From Plantago elongata (taxonomy: Eukaryota > Streptophyta > Magnoliopsida > Lamiales > Plantaginaceae), in the NCBI GenBank assembly GCA_036897095.1, contig JAYMSP010000065.1, forward strand, positions 30,728-94,727: a stretch of DNA of 64,000 nt, given 5' to 3'. The position numbers were made by a program, and so were the translations under genes. Positions 26,741 through 39,600 of this stretch are shown here, piece after piece. The notes beneath the pieces are model-generated. The model did not search any database. It saw only the letters and a list, made by a program, of their open reading frames with translations, and was not told the origin of the DNA. Numbering within the stretch: position 1 is the stretch's first letter; each line of letters begins with the position of its first letter.

Positions 26741-28793
26741 TTAAAGTGTGGCTTTCACTGTGACTGGCTTCTTCAAGATAACGTCTAAATCCTTCCACAG
26801 CTTCGGGTCTGCAAAATTCTCAATCACAAGACTTGCCCCAGCTGATATTAGAAGTTCTTCAGCGTTCCTTGTAGATATACCGACAACTGGCATCCCAGCA
26901 GCCACCCCAGCTTTTGTTCCAGATGAAGAATCCTTCAATTTTACCAAATGTATTAATCCTCAATAATGTAGATCAATATCACAATTGCTATGAGATGATT
27001 CTTTTCACATTCTGTAACAAAATGTCCATGCAAAAAAATTAAGTGTATACTGTGTACATGCACGAAAGATTTGGTACCTCAAAGATGAATGCATGCTCAG
27101 CAGATATTCCAAGTTCCTTGACAGCTCTCAAATAGGGGTCCGGGAAAGGTTTTGCTCGTTCACATTCAGCTCCAATGATGAGCAATTCGAAGAATTCTCC
27201 CAAGTTAAGCAGTGAGATCAACAGTTCAGCATTTGGCCTTGGAGCATTAGTAACTGCAGCTCTTCTCACACCATTTTCTTTCAACCATGCACACAACTTA
27301 TCAAGCCCAGTCACAGGTTTCAACTGCTCTGAAGCAATTCTGTGTATATGATCTCAACGTCAGATCTCATGGAACTAATACGTATTAATATTAAATATCT
27401 GGTGATATCTTGGCATATAAATCAACAGGTAGAAAAAAATGAATAAACACAGAAGTGATCAAGAAACAATGGGAAATTAAAACATTTAGAAGAGCTTTAC
27501 TTTCGGAACAGTGCTTCCTTGTCTTCCATAAACTGGCGGGCCTTTTCTATTTCCCAATCAGGAAAAAGAAGATGACAGAGATCCTCATTATGCCCACCAC
27601 TGATATTCTTACTGAAGTACTCCTCCGTGATCGGCTCTCCTCCATTGAATCCTACCTGTTAGGAGTTGACATAATAAACCAATAAGAGTGGGAATATGAC
27701 AAGGAATCAGATTCAAAAGGAAAGGGAGAGAATGTACCTCCTGAAGCATTTCTCTGAAGGCATGGTAGTGAATGGGATCCGAATCACATAAAGTGCCATC
27801 GATGTCGAACAGTATTGCTTCCAGTGGAGCAACAGAGGTAAGCAATGGAGGGCTGATACACATCAGAGATTAGAAAATCATATAAAGCAGGACCATTTCG
27901 AAAACATAATTCTTGATGGAGATATATAATAGTGAAACTAACTAAGAAGTAGCCAACTAAATTTGAACACAGCAATGTAAAAAATATAGTATATTAACAA
28001 CCATAAAACCAATAAAAGAAAAGTAGCCTTGTATCTACACCAGAGCAAATCATTAGAGCTCTTTCCTCCTCATTTTGCACATACATTTTCTGCTCGTAAA
28101 GTCTATCAGTTTGCTTTAAAGGTGGAATTACAGCACATGATAGCATGGATCTCTAAATTTTCTGTATATTTGTATCTATTTGCAACAGATTAAAAGGGAA
28201 TCCCTCCGATATGAATTGGAAAAGTGTCGGTCATGAAAAGGCATTTTGAGAGGCAAAGATTGAAAATTGCAGTCATCATTGAGCACGGACATCCATGTGA
28301 AGTAAATACACATCGCTAGATTGACGATTAATCCAGCCGGGTAAAACCTAAGCATAAACCGCTATGTTGTAGTAAAACATGAGTCCAAATAAGTTGTTCA
28401 ATCAACTGGCATCAGACTGCCTATACTATAGTGATAAGCTGAATATGTTGTTGGTGAGTGAAATCGAGTAAAGTAGAAGACAAAGCAAAGCATAATGAAG
28501 CATAACATTTGTACAATCGTTTATTTATTTGTGAATATTCATAACATATACAATCCAATACGGTGTAAAATGACATAGAGCGAGCAGAAATGAGCAAGCA
28601 TTTGGGATTTGGATTTAAAGTAAAGATGATGATAGAGTATGATCGAAAACGAAATCGGAAGATACCTTGCAGACATGTTTGCAGAAAAGGCACGAGGAGC
28701 AGCAGTGGGAGGAAGGTTTGGCGAGAAAGAAGAGGTCCTCCTTGTCGTTGTTGTGAGAAATTGAGAAGAAAAGTGTAAAGCTGAAATGGCCAT
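26741..28793 (-). CDS. SGPP: SGPP-like HAD phosphatase with N-terminal extension
   Basis: Haloacid-dehalogenase hydrolase resembling Arabidopsis SGPP, a small-sugar-phosphate phosphatase. Five exons: 28666-28793, 27738-27852, 27501-27655, 27078-27339 and 26741-26932. They give 283 aa in a continuous frame. Catalytic motifs: I FDIDGT (nucleophile Asp59, acid Asp61), II AVTNAP, III Lys in ERAKPFPDPY and IV IFEDSSSG. The cap contains GFNGGEPITEEYF. Exon 1 encodes MAISALHFSSQFLTTTTRRT followed by a Ser/Pro/Ala-rich stretch to SANMSA, a plausible plastid transit peptide. The Arabidopsis SGPP that I recall has no such peptide. Met40 just before the core could be an internal start giving a cytosolic form. 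Substrate specificity is inferred. Confidence 0.93.
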
Positions 28794-28799
28794 TATATA

Positions 28800-29700
28800 A
28801 TACAGTATATAGGGCAGCGAAGGAACTGTGGGTTTGATTTTTGAATTGAATTAAATTTAATTAAAATAAAATAAATAAAATTTTGGGGCTGAGAAAGAAA
28901 CGTGAAAGAGTTGATGATGAGTGAGTAGTTTGGTTGGTTGATTGTTACTAATTGATTCTTGTCTTGTCAGTTGTCACTCACACACAGGAGAGGAGAGGAG
29001 GAGGAGATTCTTGTTCTCTTTCTTATACGTACATACATGTGTTCATGTCCGACTGGTTCATCTTTTCTAATTCTCCTACTGCAGATAATGTGATTGTGAA
29101 TAATACCTGCTCTCGAGGGACGGAATATTCTATGGATCATCCATTCCAATAATCCTCCTCCTCCTCCTCCTATATTCTTCACATATTCAGATTTCAATTT
29201 ATTATTTATACTACTGCTAAAATTCCCAATAAACCATTCACGGACTCACACCACCACCACCAACGATTAATTTAATTGCCCTTCCATGCCTCCCAACTTT
29301 TCATGTTTATATCCCGTCCGTTGTCATTAATTTAATTCACTATTATCCACATATTATTGATAACTTCACTTCACTATATATTTTCCATTTAATATATCTT
29401 CTTATCTATCCTATCTTGCTATGCAAATAACTTCTAAACCACCAAATTTCGATTTCGACTCAAACCTATACATTCCCATCTCTCCCAACCATGTTATGTG
29501 AATCTTCTTCATAGTCCCAATAAGATAACAACTCTCACGCTACGATGCTTCCAGTACATGTTGTTGGCAACATTTGAACTAGTTTCCAGCCAAACCTTGA
29601 ACTGAACTGAATTGAATAACCGTTTCAAGTGAACTTAATAAATCTAAAATGAATTAAGAGAAATACATGCCTTTCCATTAATAATGAAAAGGCCACATTT
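28800..29700. other. 5' flank of SGPP gene and spacer
   Basis: AT-rich spacer with short GA- and CT-rich runs (28985-29010, 29155-29175). No gene recognised. Confidence 0.5.
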
Positions 29701-29744
29701 AATTTTCGCACGAGCAGCTTGGACCTGCCGGAGACAAAATCGGG

Positions 29745-29928
29745 CACTATAAATAGACGCTAAAGTTAGAACAAAAACGTAGAAATCGTCAAAATACACA
29801 AATTTCCATCGATCCTGGCATTTTTTTCTGCGATTACGACGATTCACCGAGATTCCGACGATTCCTACTTTTTCGACGACTTCAATCGATCAAATCTAAT
29901 ACATACGATGCCGAATCAATCAATCAAG
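29745..29928 (+). promoter_or_regulatory. TATA box, leader and first mini-exon, probably of the Harbinger element
   Basis: ctataaatag at 29748-29757 is a good TATA box. It is followed by ~150 bp of purine/pyrimidine-mixed leader and an ATG at 29908 opening MPNQSIK, cut at 29928 by a GT donor (AAG|GTATTT). The next recognisable coding sequence on this strand is the transposase tail at 30799. This may therefore be the transposon's own promoter and first exon; the link is inferred. Confidence 0.4.
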
Positions 29929-30160
29929 GTATTTTGTACCACAATTTTTTTTTGTTTAATGATATTTGAACGATTTCAAATAAAAAATCGATTTTGAAAT
30001 TGTTCGATCCTAATCAATTTTTATGTGTTATGCCTTTATATAGTCTGGTTGATTTTACATTTGTTTGGGGAAATTTACTGCATGTAGCAAAATGTCTGGT
30101 TAATCACTATAAAAGCCTCGGTAGATTTTACAGTTTTGTCTGGAAAATTCCTGCCTGCTG

Positions 30161-30626
30161 CAATTTACACAATGACTGGGGATTTGCGAAGGAGCCTGGG
30201 GAAATTTCTGTCTGCTGCCATTTACACCATGATTGGGGATTTGTGAAAGAGCCTGGGGATAATTACCTTTCGCCTGCGGGGTTTTCCTGTCTGTGCTATT
30301 TACACCATGATTGGGGATTGTGAAAGGAGCCTAGGGATATTTACCTTTTGCCTGGGGGATTTTCCTGTCTTAATTTACACCATGACTGAGGATTTGTGAA
30401 GGAGCCTGAGGATATTTACCTTTTGCCTGGGGAATTTTCAATATGCATGTTCAATTTAGACCATAACTGGGAATTGTGAAGGAGCCGGGGATATTTTTGC
30501 CTGGGGGATTTTTTGTCTATGCAATTTACACCATGACTGGAGATTTACCTTTTGCCTGGGGAAATTTTCAATCGGTGCAATTTACACCATAAATGGGGAT
30601 TGTGAAGGAGTCTGGGGTATTTAACT
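30161..30626 (+). repeat. degenerate tandem array, about 7 units of 55-82 bp
   Basis: Units begin caatttacaccatgactggg and continue gatttgtgaaggagcctggg, then atatttaccttttgcctggg and a gattttcctgtct tail. Copies differ by substitutions and small internal deletions, and a diverged half unit lies at about 30068-30160. Stop codons interrupt every frame. The array lies inside the Harbinger remnant, between its putative first exon and the transposase tail. Confidence 0.85.
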
Positions 30627-30632
30627 GAGTAT

Positions 30633-30800
30633 AACAAAGTAAGTTCAAAGACTCACTGGCACGTAAAATCATCACGCTGCAAAATATTTTTACGACTGAG
30701 CCCTCTTTTCAATCTCCTCCTTTTGAGAACTTGCATCAAGTTAGGAACCTGCACACAATACAAATTAGTAAAAGATAGTAAATGCCATAAAAATTAATAT
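30633..30800 (-). pseudogene. duplicated exon of the HNH gene inside the transposon remnant
   Basis: About 165 bp nearly identical to 45406-45572, including the 92-nt exon 4 of the HNH gene and flanking intron on both sides. In the exon I count three substitutions, all changing amino acids (L to M, F to L, V to L). The encoded frame from VPNL to DDFTCQ stays open and both splice sites are kept (GTGCAG|GTTCC and GCCA|GTGAGT). Orientation is opposite to the transposase. No other HNH exon is present, so it is a captured gene fragment. Similarity stops about where the transposase frame begins. Confidence 0.9.
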
Positions 30801-31339
30801 GTTCGGAGTCTCGGGTAAGCTTAACAACATAAGTGTTCTTCAACGTTCACCGGCGTTTGACGATCTATTGAATGAAAAATCACCCTCTATTATTTTTCAA
30901 GTTAACGGACACGAATACAACATGAGATACTATCTCACATATGGTATTTATCCACAATGGGCAACATTTGTTCCTTCAATCAAAGGTCCAAAAACTAGAA
31001 AGGAATGCTTATTTGCACAACACCAAGAGGCATGCAGGAAAGATGTGGAACGATCTTTTGGCGTTCTTCGAAAGCGATTACGTATCCTCAAGCAACCCGG
31101 ACTTCCATTCACTAAGGAGTTAATGGGCAAAATCATGTACGCTTGTCTCATACTGCATAACATGCATGATAGTGGAAGATGAGCGAGATACTTATGTTAA
31201 CTATGATGATCGAAGTGAATATGATGAAGAAATGTCCACTGGACCGTCTAAAAGCGGAGTAAGGACTAACTTATTTCGTGAAACCGATACAAGCAACTAC
31301 ACTCATCGACATTCAGTGTTCAATTCAATAGACAACTGA
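30799..31339 (+). pseudogene. PIF/Harbinger transposase, C-terminal part, frameshifted
   Basis: Encodes the C-terminal half of a plant Harbinger (DDE_Tnp_4, HARBI1/ALP1-like) transposase. Family blocks are FGVSGKLNNISVLQRSPAF, YYLTYGIYPQWATFV, LFAQHQEACRKDVERSFGVL (with the likely catalytic Glu) and MYACLILHNM. After LHNM a tandem duplication of catg shifts the frame to a stop at 31180. Removing those four bases lets the frame continue VEDERDTYVNYDDRSEYDEE to a stop at 31339. The N-terminal half, with the first catalytic acids and the partner Myb-like ORF, is missing and replaced by the tandem array and the HNH exon copy. The element cannot make a working transposase. Confidence 0.9.
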
Positions 31340-33600
31340 TATGCATGATTGGGTAACCCACGAAGCCCTTCAAAATGACTTGGTTGAACACATATAGCAA
31401 AAATTTGGTCCAGGCAGATAGTTATTGATACTTTGGGTTTTTTGCATTTATTGTAATTCCTTCTGCAGTGAGTTTGCATTGAGAGGGATGGTAGCTTCCG
31501 GATTAGTAAGCAGTGAAATCATGTCCGAAGATAACTCGAAAGACAAAATTGCATCGATGTTAGAAACTGGGCACCAGTAGAGTCTCCCTGGCATGCTACC
31601 GAATAATTATGAACTTTAGGTATGTCAACCGTGATTTGCACCTGACGCCACTCATTAAGCAGACAATTACAGACCCACACCGCCCCGTCGTTTAACAATA
31701 CCGCCACGAACTTGTATATATCGTCTCCGTTCGAAGTGCTCGGATATACGTTCTTGAAGCAGAGAGTTACACTTGCTATACCTTTCCTACTGTTCGATAT
31801 GTTTGAGTGTTTTTAGTTAAATCTTTTGTAGCGTATGAAAAAGCACATGTATACGCACTAGCTTTTATAATTCATCTCGCTTGGTGCTGATGTGGTGTGC
31901 AACAAGCATAACAATCTTATTATCTCAATGAATATATTGTATCTCTTATTTCTGTTTGTATTTAGCTGTTTTATGTTCTGTCAGAACGGAGATAGAGGAA
32001 GCATGTTTGTGAACCATCATTAGGCATCAGCAAATGACAAATGCTTCGTGTGCTATGTCCGAAACATTTTGTTTCTCTTGGGAAAATATAACTCCCCAGT
32101 AATGTGGTCCGGTCCCTGTAACTAATGGTTTTATGATCTGAGAATAAAATTACAATACATGTACGTTTACATTGATTAGGTTCCTTGATTTTCAATTGAA
32201 TTACAATACATGTACAGGATTCTATATATGCACCCAGTAAGCTTGTATACCAAGAATGCGGGACCTGCACTGTTGATTTGCATGTGATGTGCCTTTTTTC
32301 TTTCACTGTTTTCCTTTTCTCTGGTGTCCATGGATATTTACCCAGTATTTTGCAATTTGGTCCTTGCTCATGTGTGCTGACTCACATGCAATTAAAGTTG
32401 AAATATGTATAAATAAATTTTATCTGCTTTTACTTTGGAAAAGCAAAAGCAATTCTGTTCTACAAGGTGTGTCTTTCTTATTCGAAGGAGTCGCGACAAA
32501 TGCACAGGGCCTCCATTTGAAGGACATTACATTGAGCACCACGTGTGCACATTATTTACTGAATCCATAATCCTCTAGCCTTATGGATCCAACAGTTTAA
32601 AAAGTTCAAAACTTCAACATATTAGCACGTATGCTTGCTGTATTTCACAACCAGCTTTTGTCGCGTATTCTACAATGCTTCATGCTCGCTCTACTTAGTT
32701 ATCGCTTCTCATTAACCAGTTTCTCAAGGCGTGGAAAAACCTAAACTGGTCATGTATATGAAACACAACAAAAGTTATCCATCTATTCAAAAGATGTCCT
32801 TCCATATAATGACAAAAGATTCTACTTCGTCAGAACAGAGCAACCCATCAGTACCAGAGGCACCTTTTGAGTAATGTTAATATGATATTCATAAATCTCC
32901 TAGTACTAGTCTTCTTCTGGTATGGAACAACAATGTCCGTCACTTCAGAGGGACTCTTTGTTGCGCGAAAGTGTTCCAATGACTCGATCACCAAAGGACA
33001 CAGAAGTTACATGGTTGAGTATATATTTCTACTGGTACAAAACGCTTCAAATAACCTGATCTGGCATAAATAAGGTTCTATAAGGTTCTAACTTCCAAGA
33101 CATCGAAGGTTGTAGATTACTGCACTACTGATGGTGGGATAGTTTATACTCGTTTACACCTCCAGCTGCCAGCTGGTGCTCTCCATTTTTCCTTTCGGAA
33201 ACGCTATCCATTGCATTGAAAGAACAAGGTAATGGGGTAAAGTCCCGTGATATTTGAGACCACCACAACTGCAAATCAACAATTACATGGACTTTTAGCT
33301 TCAACAGTAAATCTTTGATGCACCAGTCAGATATAAACACCATTGTCATTATTTTTTGAACGGCAAAAATATATTAAGGACTAAAATGTTTACAGAAGCT
33401 GCAATGCTTAGTTTATAGGTATATATCCCCTTCCAACCGACTAGGATTGTAAACTTAAACTGATTGCAATGCAAACTGCAAACTTCCATATGTCAAGGGG
33501 CAAATTGTACGTTCGAAAGACATCAGTGAAGATGACTTGACATATTCTTGTATCAGACACGGAAAAAATATTGCACCAATTTTTTTTCATTGAAGCCCTA
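31340..33600. other. spacer between Harbinger remnant and ATPase gene
   Basis: No clear gene. A 62-codon minus-strand frame at 31519-31707 (MAVLLNDGAVWVCNCLLNEW...) looks protein-like but is unassigned. The part nearest 33600 is likely 3' untranslated sequence of the ATPase gene. Confidence 0.35.
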
Positions 33601-33640
33601 ACCTGAAAGGAATCCACCCCCTGATTAGTCGTATCCGATT

Positions 33641-36600
33641 CTAAAACATCAAATGGCGATAGCTGCGGCCTCGAATAACACGCTGGTAGCGGTACTGCAT
33701 GGAATCTATCAAGCTGAGACTTATCCGTTCTTGAACAAGCCTGCACCACTTGCTCAATGTCAGCACATGCAACATTATACATTCTTTCAGCTTCTAAACA
33801 CGAGTAATAAATCGGGACTTACCATCTCACAAGGCATCTTTGAATGCCAAGGGTTGCAGGGCGGATCAAGGGCGGGTCTCGCTGGACGTACAATAGACCA
33901 ACCTAAAAAGATATGGATTAAAGAAGAAAACATCATCTTAAATTTCACCATAAGGTTCAACACAAAAGTACTATAAATTCTCTAGTAAGATCTGTTGCAA
34001 TTTGTTGCCTTCCAAAAATGCCCCTTTATTTTTTGTGTGTTCTTGCAAGCTAGCCTTTTCATTTTGTTCTGCACATGATCTTTCTTTAATCCTATGTTCA
34101 ATAGTAATAAGGAGTTCCAGATGGTGTAAGTCTCTCTCCCTCTCCCTCTTCCTCTCCAAACTTAACAATAGATTCTGAAAGCAGACATTTCAACTCATAC
34201 CTGTATAAGTGCGATGGCAGAGGGATCGTCAAAGATCTCAAAACTACCATCAAAAAAATAGTTAACCTGCACATATGAGGGAAGATCCTTCAGTTGAATG
34301 ACAGATCCGCACCTTTATAATACCACACAACACGGCTACATGCATTATCTGATTTAGCAGAGTTAACAATATAGAACTGTAAATATCAGCATGCTAGTGC
34401 TGCGAGCGGTTATTTAGATTTGAGGAGGCAGATATAAATACAGATCATCAAATTATCATATCATTTGATTTATTAAAATTTCAGAGGCAGAAAGTTATTA
34501 GATTTATTCACTCTCTGATGTTATTATCGATTTCCCTTTACATTTCTAAATTATTCTATTATTTCTATACTGTACTCTTAAAATCCGTGACAAGCTCACT
34601 GAGAAGTTGTTTCTGAGACGGAGGGAGTATTACAAAACTTAATATTCTAAATTTTGTTATGTAATGAATTACTTACATTTTAGCATCACAGTTTAAGACA
34701 ATACCTAGTCAAACATGAACCTGGCCAACCACAAACTTCTAAAATGTAAAAATTATTTTTGGGATGGAGATAAACATATTGCATGTGATTGGAAGTTGGA
34801 ACCAAGTAAACCCAAGTAAAATGTTCTTACAGCAAACTCTGTGCTGGCAAGGGATTGAACAAAGTCCATTAGCTGGAGTTTAGCCCAAGAACGAATATTA
34901 TCTGTTTTAGGAAGGCGTCTCCAAGGAGCACCAAAGCATAACCTATCTTTTGGGAATTTTCCATTCCGTGCATCAATAACGAACTCTTCCAGGAGCAACA
35001 ATGCTTTGTCCATGGCAGGATTTACCACAGTCACCTATAAGCAGCCCCAAATGATCAAATACAAATCTAAGAATAAACTACATGAGCATTCAAACAATAA
35101 AGAACAAAGTCCGATATCGTGTACAAAAATGTCCATCCTTACTGATAAGTTGTGAGATACCCAGAGTCCCAGACCACAAATTAAAGTCCAGGGTATGTCA
35201 AATTATAAATATCAGACTTATCATGAGCTACAGAGTGTTTGTTCAACTGAAAATTACAGAAAGAAGTTTATGTTGGTCGCTGCTTACAGTGTGTGGGTAC
35301 ACTTCATATTTCCTGATAAATTCTATAGGAATAATGTACCATGTTTGGAGAAGTCCTATTTAAAGTTACTCCGATAACTACAACGGTATTGGTGTATGAT
35401 TCCATAAATTTCTTGTGTGGCTCTTGTAAATTTTACAGGTGTTTTATTGTGCAATACCAGACAATAAATAAAAAATATGGCTTGTAAATGATGATTGCTT
35501 ATCAAGTATCTATGGCTGGATGGGTCCGTAACGCATATGATCAGGAACATAAACAGATTTGCAGAACATGGTTCTTCAATACACGAATTTTATCAACTGT
35601 GCCCTGCGGTAAAAAAGAAGTTCAAGATAAACAATGTTAACTGTGAATCAAAGGGGGGAAACTTTTGATGGAATTGTTTTTAAATTTTTTTATTAGTGTC
35701 TGTTATAAAGATCTAGAGGGAAGGGGTGGTCAGAACTCAGAACCACTTAAGAGTGGGCATCAACATCAGGATAAAGAGGGCATTTATCATCATATGAAAA
35801 TCATTAAACTATGGGTGGGTACACACAATGTACAATGAAACTAAGGAAGGCACATAACAGGAAAGAATCCTGATAACTAATTTCCATTTAAAGATCTAAG
35901 CCAACTAAATAGAGTTATTATAGTATGATAGAAAGATTTTTAGATGTTGAATAGCACGAAGGACTTTTGAAGCATCTAGTATGTGTTTTCCTCAACACAT
36001 GCTATACACCTTCGTTAAGGATTTAAGAAAAGAGGTAATGACTCCTTCAATAAGGAAAGACAAGATGCAAGCATAGTGGATACATGCAAAAAAAAACATA
36101 CGAAGGAGGATTTCCACGGAAAAAATATACCTTCTCATGGGAGTTGGGACTACTAATTCGTGACTACCAGGAAACAATGGGCATATAAGAAAAGGAATCG
36201 TGCATTGTTTAAAAGCACAAATAAAGTAATTTATGCTCATAAAAGACATATACTGTACATTATAAACTTTTGTATTAGAACTAGAAAAGAACCTACTTGC
36301 ATATATGCCAGATACAAATCCACAGCATCTTCCATTGTATTTTCTTCATGCGTACTCATCCTAGTCATTGATAGATTATTCATTCAGCTCCAAGCAATAC
36401 ATAAATGGCTTATTTTTAGAAATAACTAGACAAATATGTTGTCAAATACACAAATTACAGCATGCACAAGGAAAACCCAACTAATGCGTGTATGACTGGG
36501 AAAAAGGTACTTGCTCAGTTTTACGTCCGACTCTTTCCACCCAACTCAGTCTACTGTTGATTATGCAAAAAAACTTAATATGTAAGATTTGACGAAGTGA

Positions 36601-39600
36601 AAGCTCTTGCGGACTTTTTCTTTTTTTTTAATTATTAGCAACTACACTTGAGAGTTACCATTGTGGCATCACTAGTCCAAAGGATAATGTTCTGCAATAA
36701 GAAAAACCATTTTAGGAAATGGATTACAACTGACACTGTGTTCCAGAAATGAATGTCCATTTAAGAGGGTGTTTATCAGGGCTTAACAAGGAGACTAGGA
36801 GGATTGATAATCTTAGTGCTCCACATTACATGTTATGGCCCGTGAAGCGGTGGTATTCCTCCAATCTCCAGCCAAATTGAAGGCACATATTGAGCCATAT
36901 TGAACCCCCAGTAGTTTGTAATCAAGGCAACCGAAATTCAATATGCACAAAATTACGCATCCAACCCATGGCTTGCCACTGAACAAGTCCTTTATGTTTA
37001 TACTTTATTACTGATGGAAGTTCTAGTTTCCCGGGGAACACGTCTTCCAAATATTTGGATGGGTGATTCATTATAAATCCAGGTGTAAAATTAAATATAA
37101 TCAAGTAGAATAAAATAATCAAGCATGGAAAGGGCATAATAGAGATGAAAAAAATACTTACTTTTGGTGGTAATTACTTAGCTTGAGGGCACAGAACTCG
37201 AAAAGATGGCGTGGATTCGGTCCAATTACATTAACGAGCACATCCCACTGCAGATCCAACAAACATTTATGATACTCTGAATAAACTAATGGTAACTCTA
37301 ACTGTGTTTCCTTATGTGCTGTGTCCATGGAGACTGTCTTCGTGCAGGTATAATTGGAGGTATGTAGGCATGCAAAACTCAGAAATTGCATTAGGTCATA
37401 TTGAGAAGTTTAATCGTTTCTTCTCCAAGGACATGGTACGCTGATTGGATTAAGCAATAGGCAGGCTTCATAATGAGTAGGAAATGGATATGCAACTACT
37501 GTGTGACTGTTTATATTCATGATCAAACTAATCTGTATTCCTTTCCTCAAGTTATTTTGAGGTCACTCAAGCATCCACTGGATCGGAGACCTCAAAAAAG
37601 AAAAAAAGAAAAAAAAGAAAAAAAAGAAAGAAAAGAAAGTAAGAAAACAACTTGTAGAATTTACGGCTCCTTTTGTTACCCTGTATGTGTGCATATTGTC
37701 TGATAAAATTGCTTGCACTGTATCGAACAAAATTATATGATTTTAAGTAATTGATACAACATCAGAAAAACTTTTAAAAGGCAAGAACCAAGTAGTGGCC
37801 AAGACTCTAAGAGGGCTGGGTTATTCAATTAATGCTCTCCATATATCTTTTGATCACACGTGCAATGGCAAATTGGAATAAAGCCTCACATTGCATCCGT
37901 TATCTGTCTCTAAACTCTATGACTGACAATTTCTTCATATAATACTAAATGGGGAGCAAGTTTAATATTGGGAATCATGTGCATAGTATCATGTAGTTTA
38001 CTCAAGAAACAAAAGATAGAAAGTACAGGTGGTTGACCATACCTCAGACTGAGTAAAGTATTCACCAACCATATGTACTTTTGCTTCTGCAGGTGTCCAC
38101 CCAAATGTCTGCAATTAGAAGTGACAGCCTAAGCTGATTAGCATTCACATCACTGAGAATCACTGTCTAACCTAGAAAGTATATAATTCAAAAGATAGTG
38201 AAGAATTTTACCCCATCTATGAGTTCAAGTTCATAGAGATCTTAGGAATGTATTCATAACATTGTTTTACCAGGACAAGTTTTTTATATTGGTGGAGGTG
38301 CCATTTGGGACATTTAAAACGGGTGTAGAGAAGTTTAAAATGATTCATTTATAATATTTCTCCAATAGATAGGAGTATAGAAGCATGCACATATTTTTGC
38401 TACTCAACAGTGGGATTTGCCTCCAAATGATTACTAGAGAATTAACCGTCAACTGAAGATAACATATCAAACTGAATACGTATGACACTTCGAAATAGAA
38501 TGAAGACATGCAACACCTATAATAAGATGGTCGGTGAATTTAAATAGTAGAATCATCGTCTCCATCTGAACCTCATGGGACAGATTCCTTGACCCACCCC
38601 CTTTCACCTCCACAATAGACACTAAAGCGGATAGTTGTGGTCTTGTGGAGTTCTGGTGCCCCCACCAGAATGTACCTTTCTTGCAATCAATAAGATAAAG
38701 CGACACATTTTTCCATGTTGTCTCTACATTGCTATAACGACCAAACTATGCAGGCCATGAGTTTTATTTTTTACCACATGCTCCGTTGCAAATGCATGAC
38801 ACGAGAGTTTCCCAGTCCTGCTACTATAATTAAAATCAGAAATGAAACTACTAACAATAACATAGCCCATAAAACCTAGAGAGAGAGAGAGCACCTCACG
38901 CGAGATGAAAATCTCTGGGAATCCAAAATCCATAAAAGCTCGGAATGAGTAATAGCTGCATAGGTTATTTCCAAACTTATTAAAAAGTGGAAGTAGTATG
39001 TGTGTGTGTAATTCTCTATAACTGTTAGAATTACAGCTAAATTCAGATTGAAAGCAAAATAAAGGAGACAGGAAACAGATTCTCTGGTTACTTTACTATT
39101 TGTAAGACTTACTTCAGATGCAGTTTTATTTTCTCAGAAAAAAATAATCAAGCCACCAAAGGAGAAAATAAGATGAAATTCATAGCTAGTTTATACAACC
39201 ACTCGGAACAATTTTCTAGCTTAGAAGAAAAAACAGCTTATATGGCTAGTTATGGAACTTGAATTCATATAATACATTTTCAAGAATTATCAATGACAAA
39301 TATGAAAAGCCAAATAGGTTCTGCGGCCGTTCTAGTGGTAGTCAAGAAGATAAAAACAAATAACAAAGGAAAAGATCATCAGGAATCAGCTTTATATGTA
39401 CTTCTTGACTGTGAAATGTAACAGAAAAAATAGAAATGCTAAGTGATTTAGTCGTAAAATCAGTAAGCATTTGAGTAAAATCTGCCCGCCGGCATACAAA
39501 CCGACTATCAATAAATACACACTGAATAACAATGATGACATACAGTCGTACAAAAATTTGCCATAAAAGAGATGTATTGTTTGAAAGATCTTATCTCAGT

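Noticed and set aside
33441-33782. Minus-strand frame MYNVACADIEQVV... as the last exon of the ATPase gene
   Set aside because: Its phase conflicts with the preceding exon. A different acceptor (GTGCAG at 33741) gives a phase-correct last exon ending YRHLMF with a stop at 33641.
36922-37137. Minus-strand frame MNHPSKYLEDVFPGKLEL... as an ATPase exon
   Set aside because: No splice sites give a phase that joins exons 37162-37247 and 36659-36691 through it.
37590-37650. Purine-rich (gaaaa)n tract as a functional element
   Set aside because: Simple low-complexity sequence within an intron.
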